Shown here piece after piece: positions 28,957-38,028 of a stretch of DNA of 64,000 nucleotides. The DNA comes from Vibrio aquaticus (GTDB lineage: Bacteria > Pseudomonadota > Gammaproteobacteria > Enterobacterales > Vibrionaceae), in NCBI RefSeq assembly GCF_003970385.1, contig NZ_RXZH01000001.1, positions 310,001 through 374,000 of the forward strand, read 5' to 3'. Both the position numbers and the translations under genes were made by a program. The notes below the pieces were generated by a model. That model ran no database searches and was not told the DNA's origin. It was given only the letters and a program-made list of their open reading frames with translations. Position 1 is the first letter of the stretch. Each line of letters opens with the position of its first letter.

Positions 28957-28980
28957 TAAGCGCCCAATTAAGGGCGCTTA
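28957..28980. terminator. hairpin between convergent genes
   Basis: A perfect 9-bp stem TAAGCGCCC / GGGCGCTTA with loop AATTAA. It lies 9 bases after the adaptor gene stop and 2 bases beyond the LysR stop at 28983. T-runs are weak on both sides (CTTTAT rightward), so termination may be incomplete. Confidence 0.65.
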
Positions 28981-28982
28981 CT

Positions 28983-29816
28983 TTATGGTTCGTTTCGCGT
29001 CTCTTTCTGTAACTTACTTTGGGCAATATGCTCATCCACAATTGGCGTGATTAATCCCATCAACCACTTTTGCTTTTCTGCCAACCTAAGTGACGCTTTG
29101 CAAATCAGTGCCATGTCTAAGTTCAATGGTGATAAGCGTTTCTCATCGTAGTAAGGCTCGTACCGCAGGGTAAAAAAGTCATCCATTAACTGATTAATCA
29201 GGTGCACACTATCGACAATCACTCCGGCTTCCAAATCAGGCTCTAACGTTTTGAAATGATCTTGATGTTCATTAATCCCCGAGATAATGAACTTCACATA
29301 CTCCCCATCGCGATTACCTTCAAAATAGCCGCCACCACTGTGTATTTTTCGCTGATAGAAACTTTGCGGCTTATCGGTTAGAACATGCAGTCCCAAATCC
29401 ACCTCTTCTTCCAGAATCAGCCTTTCACTGTGTTCACTCCACTGCCTGAGTTCAATCACGGCATCAGTCTGAGCACGAATCGCTTTGATGAGTGATTTAC
29501 CAATTTCCACCAGGTAAGGTTCAACGACATGAAGCGTCATTTTGGTTAGATCAGCAGGGTTAAATTCAACCGGTACTAGCGCAAGGTCAAGCTGATCCAA
29601 CGCTCCTTTAATTTTTGGCTCAATCGATTTTGCGTAGTCGGTTGGAACTAAACCCGATGCATCACGCACGAACAGAGGATCACCTAACTCCTCACGCAGT
29701 TGAGACAACACTTTCGACACGTAAGATTGAGAACGCCCCAACTTTTGCGCGGCCCGTTGAGTCGAGTTCGTTTGCATCAAGGATATAAAAACGTGCAATG
29801 CGTTTAAGTCATGCAT
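28983..29816 (-). CDS. LysR-family transcriptional regulator
   Basis: A regulator of about 277 residues with an N-terminal winged helix (LNALHVFISLMQTNSTQRAAQKLGRSQ...) and a LysR effector domain. The ATG at 29816 is preferred over a GTG at 29825. It is divergent from the endonuclease/exonuclease/phosphatase-family gene and convergent with the adaptor gene. The effector domain has no motif that identifies a ligand. Confidence 0.88.
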   Translation of the reverse strand: MHDLNALHVFISLMQTNSTQRAAQKLGRSQSYVSKVLSQLREELGDPLFVRDASGLVPTDYAKSIEPKIKGALDQLDLALVPVEFNPADLTKMTLHVVEPYLVEIGKSLIKAIRAQTDAVIELRQWSEHSERLILEEEVDLGLHVLTDKPQSFYQRKIHSGGGYFEGNRDGEYVKFIISGINEHQDHFKTLEPDLEAGVIVDSVHLINQLMDDFFTLRYEPYYDEKRLSPLNLDMALICKASLRLAEKQKWLMGLITPIVDEHIAQSKLQKETRNEP

Positions 29817-29934
29817 AGTGAGCACCAGAAAAGTCAGTATTAGGCTAATCTATCGAAGAACCCGCTTGAAACCAACCGAACGACCATAATTTGTTGAGGT
29901 TTTTCATGTAGATTGGCTAGGCGCAGAAGGCAAT

Positions 29935-30942
29935 GTGTTGCCAGTCGCTCAGATTTGGTTACACTTGCCAAGACAACACCGATATATCGAGAACACCTTG
30001 CTCACAGATAAAACGCTCACCTTTGCAACTGCCAATCTATTTAACTTTATTGCGCCACCTGATGCGTTCTATGAGTTCAATAACATCTATGAAGAAGAAG
30101 CGTGGCTTGGTAAATGCCAATGGACAGCGGATCAGCTATCAACCTTAAATGCTGACATTGTTGGCTTGCAGGAAGTGTTCAGCATTGGTCAGGCTAGAAG
30201 CCTCTGTGAACAATTAGGTTACCCCCATTTTGTGACGGTTGAACAGCCCCACGTAGAAAGTGATTACATTTACTCAAAACCGGTGGTGGCGATTGCCTCT
30301 AAATATCCAATTACTCATGTTCAAAAAGTCACACCGCCTATCGAACAGTGCCAAGGTTACCCGAACACTCTTCCCGAGTTTAGTCGTCACCCTATTCACG
30401 TCATCATTGATGTTCCCGAACTCGGTGAATTCTCTGTCTACGTTTGCCACTTGAAGTCTCAGCGTCCAACAGAAGGTGATCATCCAGATCTGGATAACCC
30501 AATATTGGGCAGTTGGCTTTCGAGTCAACAAAGGGGCTGGGAAGCGGTGATGCTGCGCTTATTTATGGAAGCAGCATACAAAAAGGCCCCAAAGCCCACG
30601 GTATTACTTGGGGATATGAACCAAGCGATTTCCAGTGATACGACCGGCTACTTGGTTAAGCAGGTACGCCAGCAAGAATCTGGCCTGATATTAAAAGACA
30701 GTTGGGACTTGTTTGATGCATCTGAGCAATCTCGACCAGCGACCCATTATCACTTTGCTAACGGCAACGTACTCGATTATGTGTTGATGTCGCAAGAGTT
30801 TCATACGGACAGCGATGTCTCTATGGCTGACATCGTTCGCTACCAAACTTTAGATTCACACCTGATTAATCCCATTTATGAGCGAGACAAGTTCGCAAGC
30901 GATCATGCCTTTGTAGCAGTGACGGCACGCTTTGTTTTATAG
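29935..30942 (+). CDS. endonuclease/exonuclease/phosphatase-family protein
   Basis: A protein of about 335 residues with the metal-dependent EEP fold motifs: ATANLFN near the start, GLQEVF (metal-binding Glu), VCHLKS, LLGDMNQ (Asp and Asn), and SDHAFV (catalytic His) near the end. The family includes nucleases, phosphatases and sphingomyelinases, so substrate is not assignable. Start is uncertain: GTG 29935 is used here, but TTG 29998 gives a more family-like N-terminus with a GAG six bases upstream. The frame is open back to 29890 with plausible protein sequence (VEVFHVDWLGAEGN) but no start codon, which may hint at 5' erosion. No signal peptide is seen. Confidence 0.85.
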   Translation: MLPVAQIWLHLPRQHRYIENTLLTDKTLTFATANLFNFIAPPDAFYEFNNIYEEEAWLGKCQWTADQLSTLNADIVGLQEVFSIGQARSLCEQLGYPHFVTVEQPHVESDYIYSKPVVAIASKYPITHVQKVTPPIEQCQGYPNTLPEFSRHPIHVIIDVPELGEFSVYVCHLKSQRPTEGDHPDLDNPILGSWLSSQQRGWEAVMLRLFMEAAYKKAPKPTVLLGDMNQAISSDTTGYLVKQVRQQESGLILKDSWDLFDASEQSRPATHYHFANGNVLDYVLMSQEFHTDSDVSMADIVRYQTLDSHLINPIYERDKFASDHAFVAVTARFVL

Positions 30943-30969
30943 ACCAAAACAATACAGCTTAAGGATGCG

Positions 30970-31869
30970 TTAAAAATAATGGGAGATAGCTAAGTAACGT
31001 GTACGTATATGTTCTATCAACAGTTTTACTTTGTTCGGCGGCTGACGAGTAAACGGATAAACGGCGTAGATGCCAAGCTTTTTGCCCACTAGCTCAGGAA
31101 ACAGATCCACCAGCTGCCCATTGCGAATATCATGGTAAACCAAACAGCGCGGTACATAGGCTATGCCATGCCCACCTAGTGCCGCTTTTCTTAGGGCCGT
31201 AGCGTTGTCTGTTGAGAAAGATCCCGACACTCGCACAATGTCATTCCCATCCTTACTTTTAAATTCCCATTCACTGGCTCCGGTGGTTTGGTAGGCATAT
31301 TGCAAGCAGTTATGTTGGGTGAGATCTTCGGGAACGAGAGGTTTTCCATGACGTGCTATATAAGCTGGAGAAGCGCACACCACCCACTGTGAATCTAGGA
31401 TATGCCGAGCAATAAGACTCGAATCTTCAAGGTAGCCGGTTCGAATCACCAAGTCATAACCCCCTTCCACCAAATCGACAAAGCGGTTATCTAGCGACAT
31501 ATCAACGCTCAATCCAGGGTGGGTATTACAGAACTCCGCAACTGCATCTGCCAAGATCAAATCACCCGATATGGTGGGAACCGACATTTTGATGTGGCCG
31601 CTAATATTCTCGCCAAAGCCAGAAACCGCCTCTCTCGCTTCGAGTGCCGCTTGTGTCACATTTTTAGCGCCGTGGGTCAGCGCCTTGCCTGCCTCAGTCA
31701 AGGTCAATTTACGCGTTGTTCGATATAATAGCTGAACACCCAGCTCCTCTTCTAATCGAGCAATTCGCTTACTAACTACCGAATTTGTAAGGCTATTTGC
31801 CTCAGCCACTTTACTGAAGCTGCCCATTTCCACGACCTGAGAAAATAGGATTAAATCATCTGCACGCAT
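30970..31869 (-). CDS. LysR-family regulator divergent from lldD
   Basis: A 299-residue LysR protein with the standard winged helix (LILFSQVVEMGSFSKVAEANSL...) and effector domain (VPTISGDLILADAVAEF, RTGYLEDSSLIAR). It is divergent from lldD across a 150-bp spacer containing a 13-bp palindrome, the usual arrangement for a LysR activator of the neighbouring operon. In E. coli lldPRD the regulator is of the GntR family, so lactate control here appears to be different. Confidence 0.92.
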   Translation of the reverse strand: MRADDLILFSQVVEMGSFSKVAEANSLTNSVVSKRIARLEEELGVQLLYRTTRKLTLTEAGKALTHGAKNVTQAALEAREAVSGFGENISGHIKMSVPTISGDLILADAVAEFCNTHPGLSVDMSLDNRFVDLVEGGYDLVIRTGYLEDSSLIARHILDSQWVVCASPAYIARHGKPLVPEDLTQHNCLQYAYQTTGASEWEFKSKDGNDIVRVSGSFSTDNATALRKAALGGHGIAYVPRCLVYHDIRNGQLVDLFPELVGKKLGIYAVYPFTRQPPNKVKLLIEHIRTRYLAISHYF

Positions 31870-31931
31870 AGATTATGTCATTTTTGGAATTAATCATTTT
31901 CATTATTTCCCTATATCAATAAAAACGAAAG

Positions 31932-31944
31932 GGTTAAATTAACC
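31932..31944. promoter_or_regulatory. palindrome GGTTAAATTAACC, candidate LysR operator
   Basis: A perfect 13-bp palindrome with a further GTTAAC at 31949-31954, in the 150-bp spacer between the LysR gene and lldD. It matches the size and symmetry of LysR-type recognition elements; the assignment is inference. Confidence 0.5.
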
Positions 31945-32019
31945 TCAAGTTAACATATTCATCACAAAGCAAGCTCGACGCACTGGTGAACCCATCACGC
32001 TATTAATAGGAATGACTTT

Positions 32020-33156
32020 ATGATTATCTCTGCCCCAACAGACTACCGCAAAGCAGCAAAATCAAAATTGCCTCCATTTCTATTCCAATACATTGACGGT
32101 GGTTCATACAGTGAGCATACATTACGACGAAACACGCAAGACTTAGCTGAAATCGCACTCAAACAACGTGTGTTGAACGACATGTCAACGCTCTCGCTAG
32201 AAACTCAGCTCTTTGGCGAGCACATGGCACTGCCAATTGCACTCTCTCCTGTCGGGCTGACTGGTATGTACGCACGTCGTGGTGAAGTTCAGGCAGCAAA
32301 AGCGGCCGATAACAAAGGCTTGCCATTTACGATGTCTACTGTCTCTGTCTGCCCTATTGAGGAAGTGGCGCCAACCATTAAACGTCCAATGTGGTTCCAG
32401 CTCTATGTGTTAAGAGACCGTGGTTTTATGAAGAACGTTTTAGAACGTGCCAAAGCCGCTGGCGTAACCACACTGGTTTTCACCGTCGATATGCCGGTGC
32501 CGGGTGCTCGTTATCGCGATAGGCATTCTGGTATGAGTGGGCCTAATGCGGCGGCGCGCCGTGTGTTACAAGCGATGCGTCACCCACAATGGGCATTTGA
32601 TGTTGGACTATTTGGTCAACCTCACGACCTTGGCAACATCTCGACTTACCGTGGTGAACCAACCAAGCTAGAAGATTACATTGGCTGGTTAGGGGAAAAC
32701 TTTGACCCTTCAATCAGTTGGAAAGATCTAGAGTGGATTAGAGATTTTTGGGATGGCCCGATGGTCATCAAAGGTATTTTGGATGTTGAAGATGCGAAAG
32801 ATGCGGTCAAATTTGGTGCAGATGGCATCGTGGTATCTAATCACGGTGGCCGCCAACTAGATGGCGTCATGTCTTCTGCCAAAGCACTACCTGCGATTGC
32901 TGATGCTGTCAAAGGGGATATGAAAATCTTGGTCGATTCCGGTATCCGCTCAGGCTTAGATGTGGTTCGAATGCTCGCGTTAGGGGCCGATTGTGCCATG
33001 CTTGGTCGTTCTTTCATTTATGCACTTGCAGCTCAAGGTCAAACGGGTGTCGAACACCTCCTCGACCTATATGAAAAAGAAATGCGTGTTGCGATGACGT
33101 TATGCGGCGCAAAAACCATTCAGGATCTAAACCGAGACTCACTCGTCAACATCTAG
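32020..33156 (+). CDS. lldD: FMN-dependent L-lactate dehydrogenase
   Basis: A 378-residue member of the alpha-hydroxyacid oxidase family. It oxidises L-lactate to pyruvate at the inner face of the membrane and passes electrons to the quinone pool. Motifs include [14 protein letters not shown] near the start, SPVGLTGMY, the FMN-binding [15 protein letters not shown], and the active-site [12 protein letters not shown] with the catalytic His and Arg. An AGGA precedes the ATG. It forms a unit with the downstream FAD/Fe-S dehydrogenase. No lactate permease is adjacent. Confidence 0.96.
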   Translation: MIISAPTDYRKAAKSKLPPFLFQYIDGGSYSEHTLRRNTQDLAEIALKQRVLNDMSTLSLETQLFGEHMALPIALSPVGLTGMYARRGEVQAAKAADNKGLPFTMSTVSVCPIEEVAPTIKRPMWFQLYVLRDRGFMKNVLERAKAAGVTTLVFTVDMPVPGARYRDRHSGMSGPNAAARRVLQAMRHPQWAFDVGLFGQPHDLGNISTYRGEPTKLEDYIGWLGENFDPSISWKDLEWIRDFWDGPMVIKGILDVEDAKDAVKFGADGIVVSNHGGRQLDGVMSSAKALPAIADAVKGDMKILVDSGIRSGLDVVRMLALGADCAMLGRSFIYALAAQGQTGVEHLLDLYEKEMRVAMTLCGAKTIQDLNRDSLVNI

Positions 33157-33171
33157 TGGATTAATTTAATG

Positions 33172-33209
33172 GGTGTCACGGCTTTTCTTTACCAGATGTG
33201 ACACCTTTT
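33172..33209 (+). terminator. inverted repeat between lldD and the FAD/Fe-S gene
   Basis: GGTGTCAC and GTGACACC form an 8-bp stem with an 18-nt loop, followed by TTTT. It may attenuate transcription into the downstream gene, or act as a regulator site; the long loop makes it a weak terminator. Confidence 0.5.
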
Positions 33210-33277
33210 ACTCACGGACAATTCAATAAAACAATGAACAACAACTCATGTCCGTGACATCAGCACAAGGAAGAATG

Positions 33278-36115
33278 ATGGCCAACGCAATTTCTAACGT
33301 CACCTATGAGCAGCTTGAAACCTTGCTTACTGTACAAATTGATCCCGAACGTATTATCACTCAAGAGGCAAAGCGCCTCGCCTATGGCACTGATGCGAGT
33401 TTTTATCGCTTGGTTCCAAAAATCGTCTTACGACTCAAAAGCCTCGACGAGGTTATTTACGCCATTCAAAGCTGTCGAGATCTCGGTGTGCATTTCACGT
33501 TCAGAGCCGCTGGCACTAGCCTTTCTGGCCAAGCTGTCTCTGATTCAGTATTGATTACCCTCACTGACGATTGGCGTGGCCATGAAATCGTTGAAGGCGG
33601 CAACAAGATCCTTCTTCAACCTGGTGTCATTGGTGCCGATGCCAATAAATACCTCGCTCCATTTAAACGCAAAATTGGCCCAGATCCAGCCTCAATCAAT
33701 ACATGTAAAATTGGCGGCATTGCAGCGAACAACGCCAGTGGTATGTGTTGTGGTACGGCCCAGAATACCTACCGAACCGTTGATAGCATCAAAGTCGTCT
33801 TTGCCGACGGCACTGTGCTAGACACTTCAAGTAAACAAAGCATTGACGCATTTAAGGTCACTCGCCCAGATATCTATCAAGGTTTAGAAGCTCTCGTTAC
33901 TGAAACGCAGCAGAACCAAGCCCTGACGGAACGTATTCGTCACAAATACCGACTCAAAAATACCACTGGCTATGCGTTGAACGCATTGGTCGATTTCAGT
34001 GCTCCGATTGAGGTGTTAGAGCACCTGTTGATCGGTTCGGAAGGCACACTCGGCTTTATTGCTGAAATAACCTATAACACCGTCATTGAACATGAGTTTA
34101 AAGCCTCTTCCCTGTTAGTGTTTGCCGATATCGAAGAAGCAAGCCAAGCAGTGACAACGCTATCTAAGACCCCAGTTGCTGCGGTTGAACTGATGGATGG
34201 ACGTGCGCTACGTTCTGTTGCGAATAAACCCGGTATGCCAGAGTTTATGCCGAGCTTAACTCTAGAGGCCGCAGCTCTATTGGTTGAGACACATGCAAGT
34301 TCAGAGCAAGTATTGAATGAGCAATGCGACACCATTATGAGCGCACTCGCTAACTATTCGATTATCGAATCGGTTCCCTTCACATTAGATGCGACGACTG
34401 TCGCCACTTTATGGGGGATTCGTAAAGGGATGTTCCCTGCCGTGGGTGCCGTACGAGAAGTTGGCACCACGGTAATCATTGAAGATGTGGCATTCCCCGT
34501 AGAAAACCTCGCCAATGGCGTGCGCGACCTCCAAGCCTTATTCGATAAGTATGATTACACCGAAGCGATCATTTTTGGCCACGCACTAGAAGGCAACCTG
34601 CACTTTGTCTTTACCCAAGGTTTTGACTCCCAAGATGAGATCAACCGTTATGGCGGATTCATGGATGACGTGGCTGATTTAGTTGCGGTTAAATATCAAG
34701 GCTCACTCAAAGCAGAACACGGCACTGGCCGAAATATGGCCCCTTATGTCGAACTTGAATGGGGCAAAGATGGCTATGTGTTAATGCAGAAGATCAAAAA
34801 GCTGTTTGATCCAGAAGGACTGCTTAACCCAGGCGTCATCATCAACGATAACCCTCATTCTCACATCCAAAATCTAAAACCCATGCCTGCCGCTGATGAG
34901 CTTGTTGATCGCTGCATTGAGTGTGGATTTTGTGAGCCTGTTTGTCCGTCTCGAACCCTTACGCTCTCCCCTAGGCAACGTATTGTTCTGTATCGTGAAC
35001 TACAGCGCCGTAAAGCTGCTGGTGAAAATATCGAGGCCACCGAACTTGAAAGCGTGTTTGAATATCAGGGCATAGATACCTGCGCAGCAACGGGATTATG
35101 TGCAGCCCGATGCCCCGTAGGAATTAACACGGGAGATCTGGTTAAGCAGCTTCGTACCGCCAAGTACAAAAAGTTTACACCGATAGCAAGATGGACAGCC
35201 GATCATTTCTCGACCACGACAACAGTCACTCGTGCCTCCCTGAAAGCCAACCAATTGGCGGTAAAAGTGATTGGCGCAGCCGGAGTTTCCAAACTAACCA
35301 ATGGTGTTCGTAAGCTAAGTAACAATAAGACGCCTGTATGGTTGCCAGAAACCCCTCAACCGAACGCTCACCAATTAGCACAGTCATTAGAGTTATTGGT
35401 GAAATCAGATAAAAAAGTGGTGTACGTACCCTCTTGTGCCTCTCGTACCATGGGACAACAAACGAGTGCCAGTGACCAGCGCAGCTTAACAGAGGTGACA
35501 TTGTCACTAATTAAGAAAGCAGGATATGAAGTAATCATCCCTGAGGACATCAACGATCAATGTTGTGGCATGCCCTATGACAGCAAAGGCATGAATGACA
35601 TCGCAAGCAATAAAGCGACACAACTGGAGACTGCGCTTTGGTTAGCCAGCTTTGAAGGCGAATATCCAATACTCATGGATACTAGCCCGTGCGCTAAACG
35701 CAGTATTGAACAATTTTCTAAACCACTAGAAGTGCTAGAGCCGACTGGTTTTGTCTCTAAATACTTATTGCCACACCTCGCCATCAACAAGCTCAATGAA
35801 ACCGTCATGCTGCATGTGACCTGTAGCTCTCGCAAGATGGGACTTGAAAACACCATGTTAGATTTAGCTAACCAATGTGCGAGTAATGTGATCGTCCCTG
35901 AGCATATCGCCTGTTGTGGCTGGGCTGGCGATAAGGGCTTCACGACCCCAGAACTCAACGCTGCGGCCGTTCACCCACTTAAAGAACAAGTCCCTGCTGA
36001 CTGCAAGCGTGGATTCAGTAACAGCCGAACCTGCGAAATTGGGCTCTCGCACCACAGTGGTGTACCCTATCAGTCGATACTGTATTTGGTTGATGAGGTG
36101 AGCAAGCCTTTGTAG
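33278..36115 (+). CDS. FAD-binding and 4Fe-4S D-lactate dehydrogenase-type oxidoreductase
   Basis: A protein of about 945 residues that fuses a FAD-binding type-4 domain (FRAAGTSLSGQAVSDS, then GIAANNASGMCCGT), a FAD-oxidase C domain (GHALEGNLHFVF, KAEHGTGRN), a ferredoxin segment with two Cys clusters (CIECGFCEPVC and CAATGLCAARCP), and C-terminal CCG-type domains (CCGMPYD and CCGWAGD). The layout resembles the YdiJ/Dld-II group that oxidises D-2-hydroxyacids such as D-lactate. I prefer the ATG at 33278 because AAGGAAG lies six bases upstream; ATGs at 33275 and 33248 are alternatives. With lldD it would cover both lactate enantiomers. No terminator follows before the island. Confidence 0.92.
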   Translation: MANAISNVTYEQLETLLTVQIDPERIITQEAKRLAYGTDASFYRLVPKIVLRLKSLDEVIYAIQSCRDLGVHFTFRAAGTSLSGQAVSDSVLITLTDDWRGHEIVEGGNKILLQPGVIGADANKYLAPFKRKIGPDPASINTCKIGGIAANNASGMCCGTAQNTYRTVDSIKVVFADGTVLDTSSKQSIDAFKVTRPDIYQGLEALVTETQQNQALTERIRHKYRLKNTTGYALNALVDFSAPIEVLEHLLIGSEGTLGFIAEITYNTVIEHEFKASSLLVFADIEEASQAVTTLSKTPVAAVELMDGRALRSVANKPGMPEFMPSLTLEAAALLVETHASSEQVLNEQCDTIMSALANYSIIESVPFTLDATTVATLWGIRKGMFPAVGAVREVGTTVIIEDVAFPVENLANGVRDLQALFDKYDYTEAIIFGHALEGNLHFVFTQGFDSQDEINRYGGFMDDVADLVAVKYQGSLKAEHGTGRNMAPYVELEWGKDGYVLMQKIKKLFDPEGLLNPGVIINDNPHSHIQNLKPMPAADELVDRCIECGFCEPVCPSRTLTLSPRQRIVLYRELQRRKAAGENIEATELESVFEYQGIDTCAATGLCAARCPVGINTGDLVKQLRTAKYKKFTPIARWTADHFSTTTTVTRASLKANQLAVKVIGAAGVSKLTNGVRKLSNNKTPVWLPETPQPNAHQLAQSLELLVKSDKKVVYVPSCASRTMGQQTSASDQRSLTEVTLSLIKKAGYEVIIPEDINDQCCGMPYDSKGMNDIASNKATQLETALWLASFEGEYPILMDTSPCAKRSIEQFSKPLEVLEPTGFVSKYLLPHLAINKLNETVMLHVTCSSRKMGLENTMLDLANQCASNVIVPEHIACCGWAGDKGFTTPELNAAAVHPLKEQVPADCKRGFSNSRTCEIGLSHHSGVPYQSILYLVDEVSKPL

Positions 36116-36159
36116 TAAGTCTTTGTACAAGGTGCATATAGAACTACTTGATATGAACT

Positions 36160-36188
36160 TATAATGGTATGCTATAACGTATACGTTA
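36160..36188 (+). promoter_or_regulatory. -10 element and 14-bp palindrome at the island left end
   Basis: TATAAT at 36160-36165 is followed by the perfect palindrome TAACGTATACGTTA (36175-36188). No good -35 is present. A repressor bound to the palindrome would sit on the transcription start of the three-gene rightward block. Confidence 0.5.
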
Positions 36189-36247
36189 ATTTTTGGGTGT
36201 TAGGCTTTAAATTAGCACCCGACTTCACTTGGAACTATCTATCCCTC

Positions 36248-36532
36248 ATGGAAGCTCGCCAATACTCTTTTCCCACTTCGATGAATGTCGAATGGAGCGA
36301 ATCTATCGAAAAGTTAATGCCAACCACAATAACCAGGTCCAAAAGAATGTTAGCCAATACCTTTGACTTGGTTAAGTCCATTTTTGATATGGACGGATTA
36401 CGCGCTCTAAATGAAATTCAACGGCCACCTGGTAAGAAACTGGCGATCAGCTTTAATGGCTCGACTCTAGCTGTTGAAGAAGATGAAGTAAGGGTGGTTG
36501 GGCGTGTGGCATTGGTTATGGAGAAGAAGTGA
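36248..36532 (+). CDS. small uncharacterised protein coupled to the coiled-coil membrane protein
   Basis: About 94 residues from the ATG at 36248; an ATG at 36164 would give 122 residues but overlaps the -10 and palindrome region. No start has a good ribosome binding site. The C-terminal half contains LALVMEKK-like and a beta-strand pattern (KLAISFNGSTLAVEEDEVRVVGRVALV) that suggests a small beta domain. Its TGA overlaps the ATG of the next gene (TGATG), indicating coupled translation and probably a shared function. The family is not recognised. Confidence 0.5.
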   Translation: MEARQYSFPTSMNVEWSESIEKLMPTTITRSKRMLANTFDLVKSIFDMDGLRALNEIQRPPGKKLAISFNGSTLAVEEDEVRVVGRVALVMEKK

Positions 36533-37932
36533 TGGTTTCAATCACCCAAAGAGATAACTTAGAAGCTACTGCCAGAACACTAAGCAACGCTATAAATAAT
36601 ATTAACCACCCTAAGGACAAAACAACACCTGCTCCCTCTCAGGAGATTGCTAATCGTTTAGCCAGAGAAGCAAAAACAGTATTTGAGGTAATTGGTTACA
36701 TCGGTGCTAACGACGGGCTTGAATCTTTATATAAGGCTTTGTCTGACGGTGAAAATGCTTGTCGAACAATTCAACATCTCCCAAAACTACCTCCGGATAT
36801 ACTTACGGCTATAAATTCCATAAGACGTGACCTACGTAGTGGGCTCAACGAGTTAAATGTCTATGTGAATCTTCAACAATTTCAAAATAAAGAAGAGAGT
36901 CGTTCATATTTCGACAAATCAAAAACCGAACTAGAGCAATTAATAACTTCAGTTCGTTCAGAGGCTGAAAAGTATTTAGATTATAAGCATGATATTCAGA
37001 AGTTAATAATTGACGCGCAGTCAGAACAGCAAACCATAAACAAACTAGTCACTGACTACCGTAAGAATATAGAAAATTTCTCAGAGCAAAGCCTATCTAA
37101 TATTTCCCATAGAGCTGACATGATAAAAGATACTCTTCAAGATTATGGCTCAAGAACCCAGAGTGAACTAGCACAAGCTAGTGACAATATCATTCAAGAG
37201 CTGGAATCTAGATCTAATACTGTTGGCCAAGAAACAATCGAACGTATAAGAACGCAATCAGCAGAGCGAACAAAGACGTTTAACGATGTTGTGGATAGCC
37301 AAATTAATTCTATTTCAGAGCGAATAGATTCAGAAGTTAAAGAGTTTGAAACTAAGAAGACGGAAATAACAGAAATTCTTGGAGAAATCAGTACAGCTTA
37401 CCAAGCGGGGGCTAACTCAAGACAAGCTGATAAAGAAGAGAGTGCTGCGAATAAATACCGTATAGCAGGGATCATCGGCCTAGTCGCTACAATTTTCTGT
37501 TCCATTTGGCTATTTAACGATTACATTCAATTCTTTGGCAAACCTGAGGGGACTATCACACCAATCGATGAGCTCGGTATTGGTTGGTTTGCTTTACGTT
37601 TCATGACAATTACACTACTCACCACTCCAAGCATATATATGCTCAAAGAAAGTGCAGCACACAGAAGTAAAGAAAATGTTTACCGTCAAAGGAGTACTCA
37701 CCTTTCTAGCATCGGCGCTTATACTGACGAGCTGTCTGCACCAGAGAAAGCGCAGTTGAAGAAAGAACTGGCCGCTAACTTCTTTAGTCTCTATGACGGA
37801 AAGCCAGATACCAGTAACGTTCCTGACTTCATTAAGAATATGAATGAAGCAATAAAAATGGCACAAGCTATAAAGACGCCACGGGATCAAAGTTCATCAT
37901 CCTCGAAAACAGAAACAACACCGAAACCCTAA
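36532..37932 (+). CDS. coiled-coil protein with two C-terminal membrane segments
   Basis: A protein of about 466 residues. The first ~110 residues are helical, followed by a long coiled-coil region (about 120-290, rich in Gln, Glu, Ser and Arg). Two hydrophobic segments lie near 311-330 (RIAGIIGLVATIFCSIWLF) and 352-372 (GWFALRFMTITLLTTPSIYML), with a soluble acidic-basic tail ending in a Ser/Thr/Pro-rich run. No enzyme motif is visible. The N-terminal sequence and coil resemble structural or sensor parts of defence proteins that couple to a membrane. It starts at the ATG overlapping the previous stop. It lies 96 bases before the ATPase/TOPRIM gene in the same direction. Confidence 0.75.
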   Translation: MVSITQRDNLEATARTLSNAINNINHPKDKTTPAPSQEIANRLAREAKTVFEVIGYIGANDGLESLYKALSDGENACRTIQHLPKLPPDILTAINSIRRDLRSGLNELNVYVNLQQFQNKEESRSYFDKSKTELEQLITSVRSEAEKYLDYKHDIQKLIIDAQSEQQTINKLVTDYRKNIENFSEQSLSNISHRADMIKDTLQDYGSRTQSELAQASDNIIQELESRSNTVGQETIERIRTQSAERTKTFNDVVDSQINSISERIDSEVKEFETKKTEITEILGEISTAYQAGANSRQADKEESAANKYRIAGIIGLVATIFCSIWLFNDYIQFFGKPEGTITPIDELGIGWFALRFMTITLLTTPSIYMLKESAAHRSKENVYRQRSTHLSSIGAYTDELSAPEKAQLKKELAANFFSLYDGKPDTSNVPDFIKNMNEAIKMAQAIKTPRDQSSSSSKTETTPKP

Positions 37933-38028
37933 GGACTGTTCGTGAAGCGCAGAAATTAAGAACATTCAGATTAGTTTCAATGCCTTCACCTTAATCAGAC
38001 CACCCAATAAAGCTAATTACCAGAGACA

